Shown: positions 25,538-35,325, numbered from the stretch's first letter. The stretch is 64,000 nt of DNA from Bacteroidia bacterium (GCA_030426765.1 JAUHXV010000002.1:124001-188000), one strand, 5' to 3'. Translations and numbers: made by a program. The notes: generated by a model not told the origin, from the letters alone.

Positions 25538-27367
25538 TCATAGTTCATTTCTACTCAACCGCTCCATGAGGGCGATAAATTGCGGCTCATTACGCAGTGG
25601 ATCGTAGTCGGGATCCTGTTCAATCCATTCTTTATGTCCGAATCCTTTTTCAAGTGCCACTTCAAGCAATTGGATGGCTTTTTGTTTTTCATCATGCTGC
25701 GCGTACAGGCATGCACCATTGAATAGTGTAGTCGCATCTTCAGGATAGAGATTCAGCGCTTTTTGCATCCATTCGAATGCCTCTTCTCTGCCCCCGTATT
25801 CAGCCAGCCAGGCAGCACCCAGAGAAAGCGCCCGCCGATCGTTAGGGTTTATGACCAGTTGTCTTCTGACTCGGTTTAATCCCTCTTTGAGATATTCATC
25901 TGTATGTGGATCACCCAGTATTTTCAAGGACTGGGTCATCAACAATAAACTCTGAAAATCTTCCGGACGAACAATAGACGCCTGGTGAAACTTTTCAACA
26001 GACTTTTTAATTTCCCCACAGGCGAAAAACATTCTGCCGCAGAGATAATAGGCATCAAATAAATTTGGATCAAGTTCGATCGCCTTCTGAAAAGCAGCTT
26101 CAGCTTCTTCGAACCGTTTGCTTAATGACAGGACATACCCATATGCAGAATGACCCATCGCCATTTCAGGTGATAAAGCAAGGGCTTTCTGGCTATAGGT
26201 CGTGGCAATGCTCAACTCACTGGCATCTCCGCCGAGCCATTCAAATTTGTGTGTATGGATTTTTGACAGTCCGGCATAAGCAGGTGCATACGTGGGATCA
26301 ACCGAGATCGCCTTTTTATACATTTTTTCTGACTCGGGTAGATTCAGCTCGTGAAACAAATGCCTTCCTTTCAGATAATAATCATAAGCCTCCACATCTG
26401 TACGTACGGGCCGTATCACTTCTTTTTCATTACTCGTCAGGAAGCCTTTCAACTCGGTCGCCACTTTTGTGGCAATATCCTCCTGTATAGCAAAGACATC
26501 ACTGAACTCCCGGTCGTACCGACCCGTCCACAGATGTGAGCCATCCGCCACATTGACAAGTTTGGTTGTAATTCTCAGCCGGCTACCGGATTTTCGAACG
26601 CTGCCTTCGAGTAATGTTGCTACGTCGAGCGTTTTGCCGATTTCCCGTACATCAATATTTTTTCCTTTAAACGAAAACGCCGAGGTACGGGCAATGACAC
26701 GCAGATTATTTAATTGGGCCAGTGTGTCTATAATTTCTTCCGCAATGCCATCGCAAAAGTATTCCTGGTCAGGATCACTGCTCATGTTGGAAAAGGGAAG
26801 CACAGCAATGCTCTTTCCGGCCTCTTCGGCATGAGAAGGAATATCAATAGCGCTTGACGTTGGATCGGAAGCAGATGAGAAAACTTCATAGATTCGTACG
26901 GGTGCTTTCACATTTTTAAGAGGCTCCTGCCTAACAAACCTGGTCCTAATATGTGGTTTGTTGACAATATTATCATGAACGGCTTCTGAGATGAAAATGC
27001 TTCCCGGATGTGAACAGGCCTGAATGCGGGCAGCGATATTGACACCATCTCCAAAGATGTCATTATTCTCAAACACCACTTCGCCCAGATGAATACCAAT
27101 CCTCAACGTAAGATCTTTAACAGCTTTACATTCGTTCTGAATCTCAAGAGCGGCCTGTACTGCATCGGAAACATTATGGAAGCTGACTAAAACTCCATCG
27201 CCGAGCTCTTTGATCCACAGCCCATCGAATTTGTCAATGATGGACTGATGTATTTGGCGGTTGGCATTGAGTATCCTGAAGGCATTTTCCTCGTTGCTGC
27301 CCATCAAAGCAGTATAGCCTACAATGTCTGTAAGCATAATAGCAGCAAGTTGACGAGACTGTGTCAT
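25538..27367 (-). CDS. adenylate cyclase with TolB-like and TPR domains
   Basis: 609 residues. An N-terminal class III cyclase domain (1-165) carries metal-binding Asp14 (LTDIVGY) and Asp57 (ELGDG), Lys53 (WIKELGD) and the Asp in DIFGDGVNIAAR, pointing to ATP as substrate. The asparagine and arginine of VNIAARI complete the site. Residues about 187-305 form a TolB/FlgO-like module (KSIAVLPFSNMSSDPDQEYFCDGIAEEII). TPRs fill about 330-600. There is no signal peptide or membrane span, so it is cytoplasmic. The gene is isolated and bracketed by the two 228-bp repeats. Confidence 0.93.
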   Translation of the reverse strand: MTQSRQLAAIMLTDIVGYTALMGSNEENAFRILNANRQIHQSIIDKFDGLWIKELGDGVLVSFHNVSDAVQAALEIQNECKAVKDLTLRIGIHLGEVVFENNDIFGDGVNIAARIQACSHPGSIFISEAVHDNIVNKPHIRTRFVRQEPLKNVKAPVRIYEVFSSASDPTSSAIDIPSHAEEAGKSIAVLPFSNMSSDPDQEYFCDGIAEEIIDTLAQLNNLRVIARTSAFSFKGKNIDVREIGKTLDVATLLEGSVRKSGSRLRITTKLVNVADGSHLWTGRYDREFSDVFAIQEDIATKVATELKGFLTSNEKEVIRPVRTDVEAYDYYLKGRHLFHELNLPESEKMYKKAISVDPTYAPAYAGLSKIHTHKFEWLGGDASELSIATTYSQKALALSPEMAMGHSAYGYVLSLSKRFEEAEAAFQKAIELDPNLFDAYYLCGRMFFACGEIKKSVEKFHQASIVRPEDFQSLLLMTQSLKILGDPHTDEYLKEGLNRVRRQLVINPNDRRALSLGAAWLAEYGGREEAFEWMQKALNLYPEDATTLFNGACLYAQHDEKQKAIQLLEVALEKGFGHKEWIEQDPDYDPLRNEPQFIALMERLSRNEL

Positions 27368-27513
27368 GGATAGCGGAGATTACCTGAAGTAATGATGAAT
27401 AAATAGTCGAACGTCCAAAATAGGCATTTCCTGCTGGAAGCCATAAGGCATGGATAGCCTGATGCTCGAATTGCAACAGGAAGGAATGGTTTCGCCTTCC
27501 CATCAAAAGGAAC

Positions 27514-27741
27514 AATCAAAGGACGAGTTGATTCCTCCTTTTAGTCGGAATGACGCTTCCTTGGTCGGTACTGGGAGAGAAAGGCGGTGGCTCTTCCACC
27601 GCCTTTCTCTCTCCTCTATTAAGAACCGAATGTCATTCCGAGCGTAGCGAGGAATCTACTGTAGACGAGAAGGAATGCTTCTGTTTTCATGTCTCCATTC
27701 CGTTTCTAAATCGTTAATCGAAGTTCCTTGTCCTTTAATCA
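27514..27741. repeat. 228-bp structured intergenic repeat, copy B
   Basis: Same length and order as copy A at 25103. The central hairpin here is GAGAGAAAGGCGGTGG (27575-27590) with CCACCGCCTTTCTCTC (27596-27611) around the loop CTCTT. Its stem sequence differs from copy A at several positions on both arms, so pairing is kept by paired changes. The terminal eight or so bases overlap the 3' end of the sigma factor gene (stop at 27735). Confidence 0.85.
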
Positions 27742-28994
27742 GCACTACTACCCATAATTGCGTCGCGCTTCCGCTCCAGGTAGACGCGCTCAAGATGATT
27801 CGTGCACAAAGAGATAGCCAGATTAAACTCTTTCAGGGCATTTTCTTTTTCCTGTACTTGCCCATAGTATTCCGCGTAGCATCCGTGGTACAGATACTTC
27901 CGCTGACCGAGTTCTTCCGGCCGGATACGATTCAGTGTTTTTTGTGCTGCTTTGGATTGGTTGATCTGAAGATAGATCGTGGCTTTAGACAGCAGTATCT
28001 GATTGGAAGGGGAGAGCGCATACATCTCATCGTAATACCCGAGAATGTGTTGCCAGTTTGTGTTTTCGAAAGAAACCGCACGCACATGTTCAGACGCAAT
28101 GGCCGCTTCATAGTGATAGAGTGACCGATCTGAATAGGAAAATGATTTCTCCAGGGCATCATTACCCAGTACGATCAGGGGCAGGTACCACTTACCGCGG
28201 TCCTGATGTTTCAGGTCGATAATGTCATGTCCCATTTGTTTGGCTTCCAGTCGGGCAGAGTGGAAGCACATTAAAGCAAAGAGCGCATACAAACTACCGG
28301 TGCGAAATGACTCTTTAAGAAGAAGGAGTTTACACAGTCGAAGTGCTTCGCCACAGAGATCCTTGCTGATGAGTTGGTCCGGCTTGGTGGAGTGAAACCC
28401 TTCATTAAAAATCAGATAGATGATCTGAAGTACTCCGGAGATACGTGAGGATATTTCTTTGGGCTCCGGAAAAGAAAGCGTGATATTGAGATCTGCAATT
28501 TTTTTCCGGGCGCGCACCAACCGTTTTTTGATGGTTTCTTCTTTAAGAAGGAGCGCACCGGCGATTTCTTTCATTGAAAAACCGGAGATCGCTTTGAGGG
28601 CAAACGCAATTTGTTCTTCTTTAGCAAGTGCCGGGTGGCAGGCTACGAAAATCATTCGCAACTGGCTGTCTGCAATGTCTGTTTCCAGAAACCGATCGTC
28701 GATTTCAAGGGCGACAGAACCATGTGGAATTTGATCCTGCCGGTTTTTTCGGGCATTGATCTGACGCAGTAAATCTATGGTTCGGTTTTTAGCAGCCTGA
28801 GTTAGCCAGGCCTCTGGTTGTTCCGGAATATGGCTGCGCCAGGAGGTAGCCGCCTTTAGAAAAGTATCCTGAACGGCGTCCTCTATGAGTTCGAGATGAT
28901 GAAGGCCAAAGATCCTCGACAAAACCGCGACCATCTTTCCATACTGATGTCTGAAAAGATGGTCGACTATTTTGTCATTAGCCTTACTGCTCAA
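27735..28994 (-). CDS. ECF sigma factor with C-terminal DUF6596
   Basis: 419 residues. Region 2 (HQYGKMVAVLSRIFGLHHLELIEDAVQDTFLKA) and region 4 (FALKAISGFSMKEIAGALLLKEETIKKRLVRARKKI) are intact. The roughly 230-residue C-terminal extension begins ISGVLQIIYLIFNEGFHST, the hallmark of DUF6596 ECF sigmas that are encoded next to YciI/DGPF proteins and lack a classic anti-sigma. The YciI gene precedes it with an overlap of about 11 bp if translation starts at the TTG at 28994. No ATG is available upstream of region 2. The C-terminal codons overlap repeat copy B. Confidence 0.92.
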   Translation of the reverse strand: MSSKANDKIVDHLFRHQYGKMVAVLSRIFGLHHLELIEDAVQDTFLKAATSWRSHIPEQPEAWLTQAAKNRTIDLLRQINARKNRQDQIPHGSVALEIDDRFLETDIADSQLRMIFVACHPALAKEEQIAFALKAISGFSMKEIAGALLLKEETIKKRLVRARKKIADLNITLSFPEPKEISSRISGVLQIIYLIFNEGFHSTKPDQLISKDLCGEALRLCKLLLLKESFRTGSLYALFALMCFHSARLEAKQMGHDIIDLKHQDRGKWYLPLIVLGNDALEKSFSYSDRSLYHYEAAIASEHVRAVSFENTNWQHILGYYDEMYALSPSNQILLSKATIYLQINQSKAAQKTLNRIRPEELGQRKYLYHGCYAEYYGQVQEKENALKEFNLAISLCTNHLERVYLERKRDAIMGSSAD

Positions 28995-29331
28995 ATTTGA
29001 TGATTTCTCTGATTTCCACAGTCCCGCCTAAATCATAATCCGGAAAGTCCTCCGCGATTTTGACTACAGCATCTGCATTCTCCGCCACTACAGTATAATA
29101 GCCGCCGATCAATTCTTTCATTTCTACAAAAGGTCCGTCCGACACAATCCGATCCGGTCCGGAGACGCGTTTTGCATTTGCATGTAGCGCTTCTCCTCCA
29201 CGAAGGATACCCTGGTTTTTCATTTTGCCACCCCAGGCAAACCACTTGCCCATACGCTCCTGCAGTTGATCCGGAGAAAGGCCGAGCTCTTCATAGTCGG
29301 CACCGATAAAGATCATCATGAATTCTTTCAT
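28984..29331 (-). CDS. YciI-family (DGPF) protein
   Basis: 115 residues. KEFMMIFIGADYEELGLSPDQLQERMGKWFAWGG, then VSGPDRIVSDGPFVEMKELIGGYYTVVAENADAVVKIAEDFPDYDLGGTVEIREI, is the standard DGPF/YciI pattern, with the SDGPF motif complete. These small dimeric proteins accompany ECF sigma factors of the DUF6596 type and are thought to take part in signal sensing or to be enzymes of the YciI group. The gene is the first of a two-gene unit with the sigma factor. Confidence 0.92.
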   Translation of the reverse strand: MKEFMMIFIGADYEELGLSPDQLQERMGKWFAWGGKMKNQGILRGGEALHANAKRVSGPDRIVSDGPFVEMKELIGGYYTVVAENADAVVKIAEDFPDYDLGGTVEIREIIKFEQ

Positions 29332-29472
29332 TGTTTTTTGTTTTTATGGTTTATGATTGAAATTAATTGAATTATTGGTGCATAAAGAAATAGATTTTGA
29401 AGATAGTAGACACAAGATGTTAGACCCAAGACCTCAGAGTTTATACGGAAAGGTATTTTTCATTTTTAAATT

Positions 29473-29532
29473 GCCCTATGCCCTATGCCCTATGCCCTAT
29501 GCCCTATGCCCCATGCCCCATGCCCCATGCCC
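29473..29532. repeat. 7-bp minisatellite abutting a stop codon
   Basis: Five copies of GCCCTAT are followed by three of GCCCCAT, ending in GCCCTCA, whose TCA is the reverse complement of the VOC gene's TGA stop. The array therefore begins at the stop codon and extends into the 3' flank. Such arrays change length by slippage. Confidence 0.9.
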
Positions 29533-29907
29533 TCAACTTCGAGAATGAAAAGCAACGCGGTTGCCTTCGGTGTCGATAAACTGCCCCATAAAGCCATGCT
29601 GACCGAGGGAAGTTTTAGGCAGGATCACTTTTCCGCCTGCCTTTTCTACACGCGATAAAGGTTTTTCGAGATCATCGCCACCATTCAGGTAGATCAAAGA
29701 CCCTTTGTCTGATGGTTCGTAGCCCGGTCCGAAAGCGATGCCTCCTCCGATACCATTTTCCCAATCAGCGGGGAAGAACGCCATCGTCTGGCCCATTTCT
29801 TCCATCGTCATGGTGTCCATTTTTGTTTCAAATACGGCTTCGTAAAAGGTCTTTGCGCGGTCAAAATCCTTCACCGGGATTTCAAACCAGTTGATTGCAT
29901 TTTTCAT
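29533..29907 (-). CDS. VOC-family (glyoxalase-like) protein
   Basis: 124 residues from the ATG at 29907, which begins MKNAINWFEIPVKDFDRAKTFYEAVF. A longer frame adds ten unsupported residues. The second betaalphabetabetabeta unit has SLIYLNGGDDLEKPLSRVEKAGGKVILPKTSLGQHGFMGQFIDTEGNRVAFHS, the common form in bacterial VOC proteins of the PhnB/bleomycin-resistance-like type. The activity is unassigned. The stop codon is embedded in a 7-bp minisatellite, so the C-terminus may be unstable between strains. Confidence 0.88.
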   Translation of the reverse strand: MKNAINWFEIPVKDFDRAKTFYEAVFETKMDTMTMEEMGQTMAFFPADWENGIGGGIAFGPGYEPSDKGSLIYLNGGDDLEKPLSRVEKAGGKVILPKTSLGQHGFMGQFIDTEGNRVAFHSRS

Positions 29908-30045
29908 GTTTTTTGTTTTAATGGTTAGATAATACACCCCTAAGACGAAGCTGGCAGATCTAACAGGGACATTCCGCTCATTAATTTTTAAGTAAATTGA
30001 TCACTCGAACAGGCATTATGTCCAAAAGACAGGCCTGAAGGAACA

Positions 30046-30735
30046 ATGTTGCGCATGAAGAAAGATGATTTTTACAGCCGCGGACACCATCATCGGCATC
30101 TGATTTTGCTGGTAGGGCTAATCGTTTTCCTTACCCTTCCGGATCTGGTGGAGAAGCTGTTTGCCTACCGCATTTCATTCCCGATCAACCTGATTTTGCT
30201 GGTAGCATCAGGCTCATTTGTCATAAAGACCACACTACAGACCAGACTTATCAGGGATATGTTTGTTGGGGTGTTGCTTATTTTTCTATTCATATGGAGT
30301 CAGTTTCAGGAAATGGAATGGGTCGGCACACTGGCCTATATCATCTTATTTTTATACTTCCTGCTATTGACGTTCTACTTGTTTAAGGATTTGATCCACG
30401 CGGGAAATGTTCAGGCGTCCACCATTCTCGGTGCTTTTTGCGGATACATCTTGCTCGGCGTAATGTGGTTTTTTATTTATGGCTTTTTCGATGCTGCCTA
30501 CCCCGATACGTTCAGTGTAGATTTTAATGCGGAAAACGGTGTGTCGAATATGCTGTACTTCAGTTTTATCACACTCACGACAATAGGATACGGTGATTTT
30601 GTTCCCACCTCTAGTCTGGGGCAAAAACTGGTCATTCTGGAAGGCCTTATAGGCCACTTCTACCTGGCTATTGTCATGGCGATCCTGGTAGGCATGTATT
30701 TGAGAGGATCCGTCAATACAACGCAGCAGGATTAA
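30046..30735 (+). CDS. potassium channel family protein
   Basis: 229 residues. Four hydrophobic spans precede a pore module. Near residues 178-184 the selectivity filter TTIGYGD is followed by FVPTSSLG and a final inner helix (GHFYLAIVMAILVGMYL). This matches the ion-channel (Ion_trans_2) type, with no cytoplasmic RCK domain. The stop TAA overlaps the TAA of the convergent TolC-family gene, so no space exists for a separate terminator. Start chosen at the first ATG after AAGGAAC. Confidence 0.9.
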   Translation: MLRMKKDDFYSRGHHHRHLILLVGLIVFLTLPDLVEKLFAYRISFPINLILLVASGSFVIKTTLQTRLIRDMFVGVLLIFLFIWSQFQEMEWVGTLAYIILFLYFLLLTFYLFKDLIHAGNVQASTILGAFCGYILLGVMWFFIYGFFDAAYPDTFSVDFNAENGVSNMLYFSFITLTTIGYGDFVPTSSLGQKLVILEGLIGHFYLAIVMAILVGMYLRGSVNTTQQD

Positions 30736-32168
30736 TTACCCGCCTCTTCTGCTGCAGACAACCATCCTCCGCCAAGTGCCTTATAGAGGTTGATATACCC
30801 GCCGAAGAGACTGCGCGTCGTTTCCGAAAGACTTAACTGTGCTTCAAAAGCCTGTCGCTGACTTTCTATGAGTTCGAGATAACTCGTCACCCCTTTGTCA
30901 TAACGTTCGGCAGATAAAAACTGGGCATTCCGGGCGGCCGCCACATGGTTTTGTCTCGCGATTAGTTGGTCTTTGTAAGTAGAAATTTCGATGAGTGCAT
31001 CTTCTACTTCCTGGAAAGCAGTGATGACGGTTTTTTCATACGCGTACATGGCTTCTTCTGTTCTCTTGCGTTCCAGTTCCACCCGTCTTTTGTTTTTCCC
31101 AAACTCAAAAATAGGTCCGGCCAGCATCGCTCCAGCTGAAAAGGCAGGCGGACTCAGATTGATACTGGACAATTCCGGACTCGCCACACCAAGCAAACCT
31201 GTCAGGCTGATCGCCGGAAAGCGTTGGGCGATAGCGACACCTATTTGTGCATTCTGGGCGTGCACCAGCATTTCGGATTGCAGTACATCCGGTCTTCGAG
31301 CCATCAGCATGGACGGAATACCCACAGGAATATCCGGAGGCCTGGGTTGATCTTCAAGATCAGCTCCTGTGACGATGGTTTGTGGATTCTGTCCCAGGAG
31401 AACCGCCAGTGCATTTTCCGTATGCCCGATACTACGTTTAAAAACCGGAATCGCACCTGCGGCAATTGCCGTTTGAATCTGCGCTTGGTTGAGTTCGATT
31501 TCCGCTGCTATTCCGGCATTAAATCTTTCCCGGATGATGTCTTCGGATTCCTTCCTCAATGCATAGGTCTGATTGGAAATAAACAAGCGCCATTTGAAAT
31601 CGAGCAGGAGATAATACGTTGCAGCAATTTGAGAAATCAGAGAAATCTGAATAGAGCGTTTTCCATATTCCGATGCAATGAGTTCAGCTTTAGCTGCTTC
31701 CTGACTGCGACGAAATTTACCCCAGAAATCAATCTCCCAGTTGAGGGAGCCAAAGCCGGTAAACATATTGTTGGCTTGCAGATCCACCTCCGGAAATAAT
31801 CCATTGGCTACATTTCCTCTTGATGCACCCACGGAATAGCCGAAGGAAGGAAACAGATCTGCACGGGTAATTCCGAGAATAGCTTCAGACTGTTCTATGC
31901 GCGCGGTGGCCATCAACAGGTCTTTGTTGTCTTCCAGCCCGATGACAATCAGTGAATCCAATACAGGATCCTGAAACAACTCCCACCATCGAAGATTAAG
32001 AACAGAATCTTGCATCGCCAGTTGCAAACTATCAAAGCGATACACCGCCAGCGAATCAATTTCAGTGCGCTGTGGTTTGAAATCCGGTCCAACCTTGCAC
32101 GCATCAAACATCAGCCAACTCGTAAGGATGGCAAACAGAAGGATATATCTGCTGACTTTCCCCATCAT
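30732..32168 (-). CDS. RND efflux outer-membrane channel (TolC/NodT family lipoprotein)
   Basis: 478 residues. Signal with DACKVGPDFKP, the typical N-terminus of NodT-type lipoproteins. Two repeats of long coiled helices are visible (TRADLFPSFGYSVGASRG ... and AIAQRFPAISLTGLLGVASPEL), ending in AFEAQLSLSETTRSLFGGYINLYKALGGGW. It forms the outer-membrane duct of the tripartite pump whose inner-membrane and fusion proteins are encoded just upstream. The ATGATG start overlaps the TGA of the pump gene. The first or the second ATG may be used. Confidence 0.95.
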   Translation of the reverse strand: MMGKVSRYILLFAILTSWLMFDACKVGPDFKPQRTEIDSLAVYRFDSLQLAMQDSVLNLRWWELFQDPVLDSLIVIGLEDNKDLLMATARIEQSEAILGITRADLFPSFGYSVGASRGNVANGLFPEVDLQANNMFTGFGSLNWEIDFWGKFRRSQEAAKAELIASEYGKRSIQISLISQIAATYYLLLDFKWRLFISNQTYALRKESEDIIRERFNAGIAAEIELNQAQIQTAIAAGAIPVFKRSIGHTENALAVLLGQNPQTIVTGADLEDQPRPPDIPVGIPSMLMARRPDVLQSEMLVHAQNAQIGVAIAQRFPAISLTGLLGVASPELSSINLSPPAFSAGAMLAGPIFEFGKNKRRVELERKRTEEAMYAYEKTVITAFQEVEDALIEISTYKDQLIARQNHVAAARNAQFLSAERYDKGVTSYLELIESQRQAFEAQLSLSETTRSLFGGYINLYKALGGGWLSAAEEAGN

Positions 32169-35100
32169 GCGGTTGTTTCTTTACTTAGGTTTTTGTTTCG
32201 TTTCTTTTCGTAACCTGCGATTTTTCCAATCAGGACAAACAGCATCGGATAGAAGAATACGCCCAGGATGGTCGCGATCGTCATGCCCCCCAGCAAAGCC
32301 ATACCCATGACCTTGCGGGCTTCCGCGCCGGAGCCTGTCGCCAGCACCAGCGGAATCACACCCAGTATAAACGAGAAAGCCGTCATCAGAATAGGTCTGA
32401 ACCTGGACTTGGCGGCGTTGATTGCAGCTTCAAACAGGCTGAGCCCTTTTTTAAATTCTTCATTGGCAAACTCCACAATGAGGATGGCATTTTTAGCCGC
32501 CATTCCGATGAGCATCATAAAGGACACTTGAGCGAAAATATTATTCTCAAACGTAAGACTGAAATACCGCGCAATCCATAAAAAGGCAATGGCACCAAAA
32601 ATCGCAAAGGGTGTGCCAAGTAAAATGGCAAACGGAAGCGACCAGCTTTCGTATTGGGCGGCAAGAATAAGAAAGACAAAGACAAGCGAGAAACTGAGAA
32701 TCATCCCGAGCGATCCGGAAGCTTTCTTTTCCTGATAGGACATAGCATTCCAGGAGTAACCCATATCCGGTGGAAGGGTTTCAGCCGCAACTTCTTCCAG
32801 AGCCGCCATCGCCTGCGCAGAAGTGAAACCCGGGGCAGGACCACCGGTTACTTCTGCTGAACGGAATAGATTAAATCGATTGGTATAGTCGGGACCCGCC
32901 ACCGGCCGAATGGTAGCCAGCGTAGCCAAGGGCACCATATTTCCTTCATTGTTTTTGATGAAGAAGTTGTTGATATTTTTTTCATCGACCCGGTACTCCG
33001 GTTCGGCCTGCACATAGGTTTTATACAGCCTTCCAAATCGGGTAAAGTCATTGACATAGGCACCTCCCATAAACGCACCAATAGTAGTATAGAGCTCATT
33101 AAGTGAGACACCCATTTTAAGTGCTTTTTCCTTATCAATATCCATAAACCGCTGGGGCACATTCGGCTGAAAGGCACTAAAGGCTGTTCCGATTTCTTCG
33201 CGGGCATTAGCTGCTTTGATAAACTTCATAGTGTGCTCTCCCAAATATTCAGGGGCATTGCCGCCTTTGTCCTGGATCATAATACTGAATCCGGATCCGT
33301 TTCCTAATCCGGGCAGGGCGGGAGGGCCAAAAGCAAATGCATTAGCTCCTTTTATTTTTTGCGCGAGGGCTACATTCACCTGATGGATGAGTTCAGCGGC
33401 GGTATGTTCACGCTCTTTCCAATCTTTCAGACTGATAAACATAAACCCGTTGTTTGGAATAGCAGATCCGACAAGGATACTGTATCCGGCCGCGGTCGTG
33501 ACATCGGTAATTTCGGGATTGGTCAGGATGATCTCTTCCACTTGTTTGCATATCGCATCGGTGCGTTGGATCGAAGATGCATTGGGCAACTGGATATTGA
33601 CATAGAAATAACCCATATCCTCTTCCGGGATAAATCCTCCGGGAACGAATTTCCAAATCGGAACGATAATGGCGCTCAACACCAAAATGAAGACGACACC
33701 GCGTTTAAATTTTCGGGTGATGACATTTGTAAAACTCATGTACCCGGCGGTCGAATGATCCATCCCGTTGTTGAAGACTTTAAAAAACCAACCTAACGGA
33801 CCTTTGTACGTAGTAGGTTCCTTTAGCAACAGAGAGCATAATGCAGGACTCAGGGTCAGTGCGTTGACAGAAGACACTATAACGGCCACTACGATCGTAA
33901 TGGCAAACTGCTGGTATAGCAGACCGGTAATTCCCACCATTCCGGCAACCGGAATAAATACAGCGATCAGCACTAAGGTAGTAGCGATCACTGGAGCAGT
34001 CACTTTGTTCATGGCATCAATGGTCGCTTCCTTTGCAGTCATGCCTTTGGCAATATTTACCTGCACAGCTTCCACGACCACGATAGCATCATCCACGACA
34101 ATACCGATGGCGAGTACGAGCCCAAGCAGTGAGAGTACATTGATAGTAAATCCAAGAATCGGAAAGAAAATAAAAGCACCCACCAGTGAAACCGGTATGG
34201 CCAAAGTGGGAATCAATGTGGCGCGCCAATCCTGAATAAACAGGAACACCACAAGGATCACCAGGATCAGTGCCAGCAACAGCGTGACGACGATATCTCT
34301 GATCCCGGCGGTAATCGCAAGTGTGGAATCAAGCGCTACATTATAGGTGACCCCTTCCGGAAAACTTTTAGCCATATCATCCATCTCCTGACGGATGAGA
34401 GCAGCAAGCTCAACGGCATTGGATCCCGGTGCTTGATAACAGGTGATAATCGAACAAGTCTTTTTGTTGGCCCGAGGTATCATGGCATAGGTCTCTACGC
34501 CGAGCGAAACAGAGGCGATATCACGTAATTTTACTTGTGAGCCGTCCGGATTGGTACGGATGACAATATCTTCAAATGCTTCGGGTGAATTGAAGCGTTC
34601 CGGAAGACGTACGGTATAGGTAAATTCAGTGCCCGCGGGAGCAGGCTCAGCACCAAACTTCCCCCCGGGAACGATAACGTTTTGAGCGTTGATGGCTTCG
34701 AGGATCTCCGGGATGGTAATGCCTCGTGTCGAGAGGATATCCGGTTTCACCCAGATCCGCATGGAATAATCCGAACTACCGAGTACATCGACGCGCCCGA
34801 TACCTTTCAATCGGGCAATGCGATCTTTAATATTAATGAGTGCATAGTTGCCCAGAAAATCCTGATCATACCGGCCATCCGAAGTCAGCGTGAGTGCCAA
34901 CATGATATTCGGCAATGACTTTTTGGTGGTCACCCCGTACTTCGTTACTTCCTGAGGCAATTTGGCGGAAGCGGCAGAGACTCTGTTCTGCGCCAGAACG
35001 GTATTCATATCCGGATCCGTGCCCACATCAAATGAGACCTGGATCACCATCGTACCATCATTGGCATTGGTGGACTTCATGTAGATCATGTTGTCCACAC

Positions 35101-35323
35101 CGTTCATCTCCTGTTCAATGGGAATGGCCACTGACTCTTCGACATTGATGGCATTCGCTCCGGTATAGCTGGCTCTGACCTCTACGATCGGAGGGGTGAG
35201 ATCCGGGTATTGTTCCGTAGGAAGTCCGATCATGGAGACAGCACCGACGATCACGATCACGATCGCAATGACCATAGCCACAATGGGCCTCCGAACAAAA
35301 AAGTTTCCTGAATTTTCTGCCAT
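32165..35323 (-). CDS. RND multidrug efflux transporter (HAE1 family) inner-membrane pump
   Basis: 1052 residues, full length for the HAE1 family. N-terminal FFVRRPIVAMVIAIVIVIVGAVSMIGLPTEQYPDLTPP is diagnostic, and GIVVDDAIVVVEAVQ carries the span-4 aspartates of the proton relay. Twelve spans and two large periplasmic loops are present, with a C-terminal SRFRPILMTAFSFILGVIPLVLATGSGAEARKVMG. It exports hydrophobic or amphiphilic compounds by proton motive force. It is the middle gene of the mexAB-oprM-like operon and ends in a 4-bp overlap with the channel gene. Confidence 0.97.
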   Translation of the reverse strand: MAENSGNFFVRRPIVAMVIAIVIVIVGAVSMIGLPTEQYPDLTPPIVEVRASYTGANAINVEESVAIPIEQEMNGVDNMIYMKSTNANDGTMVIQVSFDVGTDPDMNTVLAQNRVSAASAKLPQEVTKYGVTTKKSLPNIMLALTLTSDGRYDQDFLGNYALINIKDRIARLKGIGRVDVLGSSDYSMRIWVKPDILSTRGITIPEILEAINAQNVIVPGGKFGAEPAPAGTEFTYTVRLPERFNSPEAFEDIVIRTNPDGSQVKLRDIASVSLGVETYAMIPRANKKTCSIITCYQAPGSNAVELAALIRQEMDDMAKSFPEGVTYNVALDSTLAITAGIRDIVVTLLLALILVILVVFLFIQDWRATLIPTLAIPVSLVGAFIFFPILGFTINVLSLLGLVLAIGIVVDDAIVVVEAVQVNIAKGMTAKEATIDAMNKVTAPVIATTLVLIAVFIPVAGMVGITGLLYQQFAITIVVAVIVSSVNALTLSPALCSLLLKEPTTYKGPLGWFFKVFNNGMDHSTAGYMSFTNVITRKFKRGVVFILVLSAIIVPIWKFVPGGFIPEEDMGYFYVNIQLPNASSIQRTDAICKQVEEIILTNPEITDVTTAAGYSILVGSAIPNNGFMFISLKDWKEREHTAAELIHQVNVALAQKIKGANAFAFGPPALPGLGNGSGFSIMIQDKGGNAPEYLGEHTMKFIKAANAREEIGTAFSAFQPNVPQRFMDIDKEKALKMGVSLNELYTTIGAFMGGAYVNDFTRFGRLYKTYVQAEPEYRVDEKNINNFFIKNNEGNMVPLATLATIRPVAGPDYTNRFNLFRSAEVTGGPAPGFTSAQAMAALEEVAAETLPPDMGYSWNAMSYQEKKASGSLGMILSFSLVFVFLILAAQYESWSLPFAILLGTPFAIFGAIAFLWIARYFSLTFENNIFAQVSFMMLIGMAAKNAILIVEFANEEFKKGLSLFEAAINAAKSRFRPILMTAFSFILGVIPLVLATGSGAEARKVMGMALLGGMTIATILGVFFYPMLFVLIGKIAGYEKKRNKNLSKETTA

Positions 35324-35325
35324 CT

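Noticed and set aside
29473-29532. Possible CRISPR array
   Set aside because: The period is 7 bp with no spacers. It is a minisatellite.
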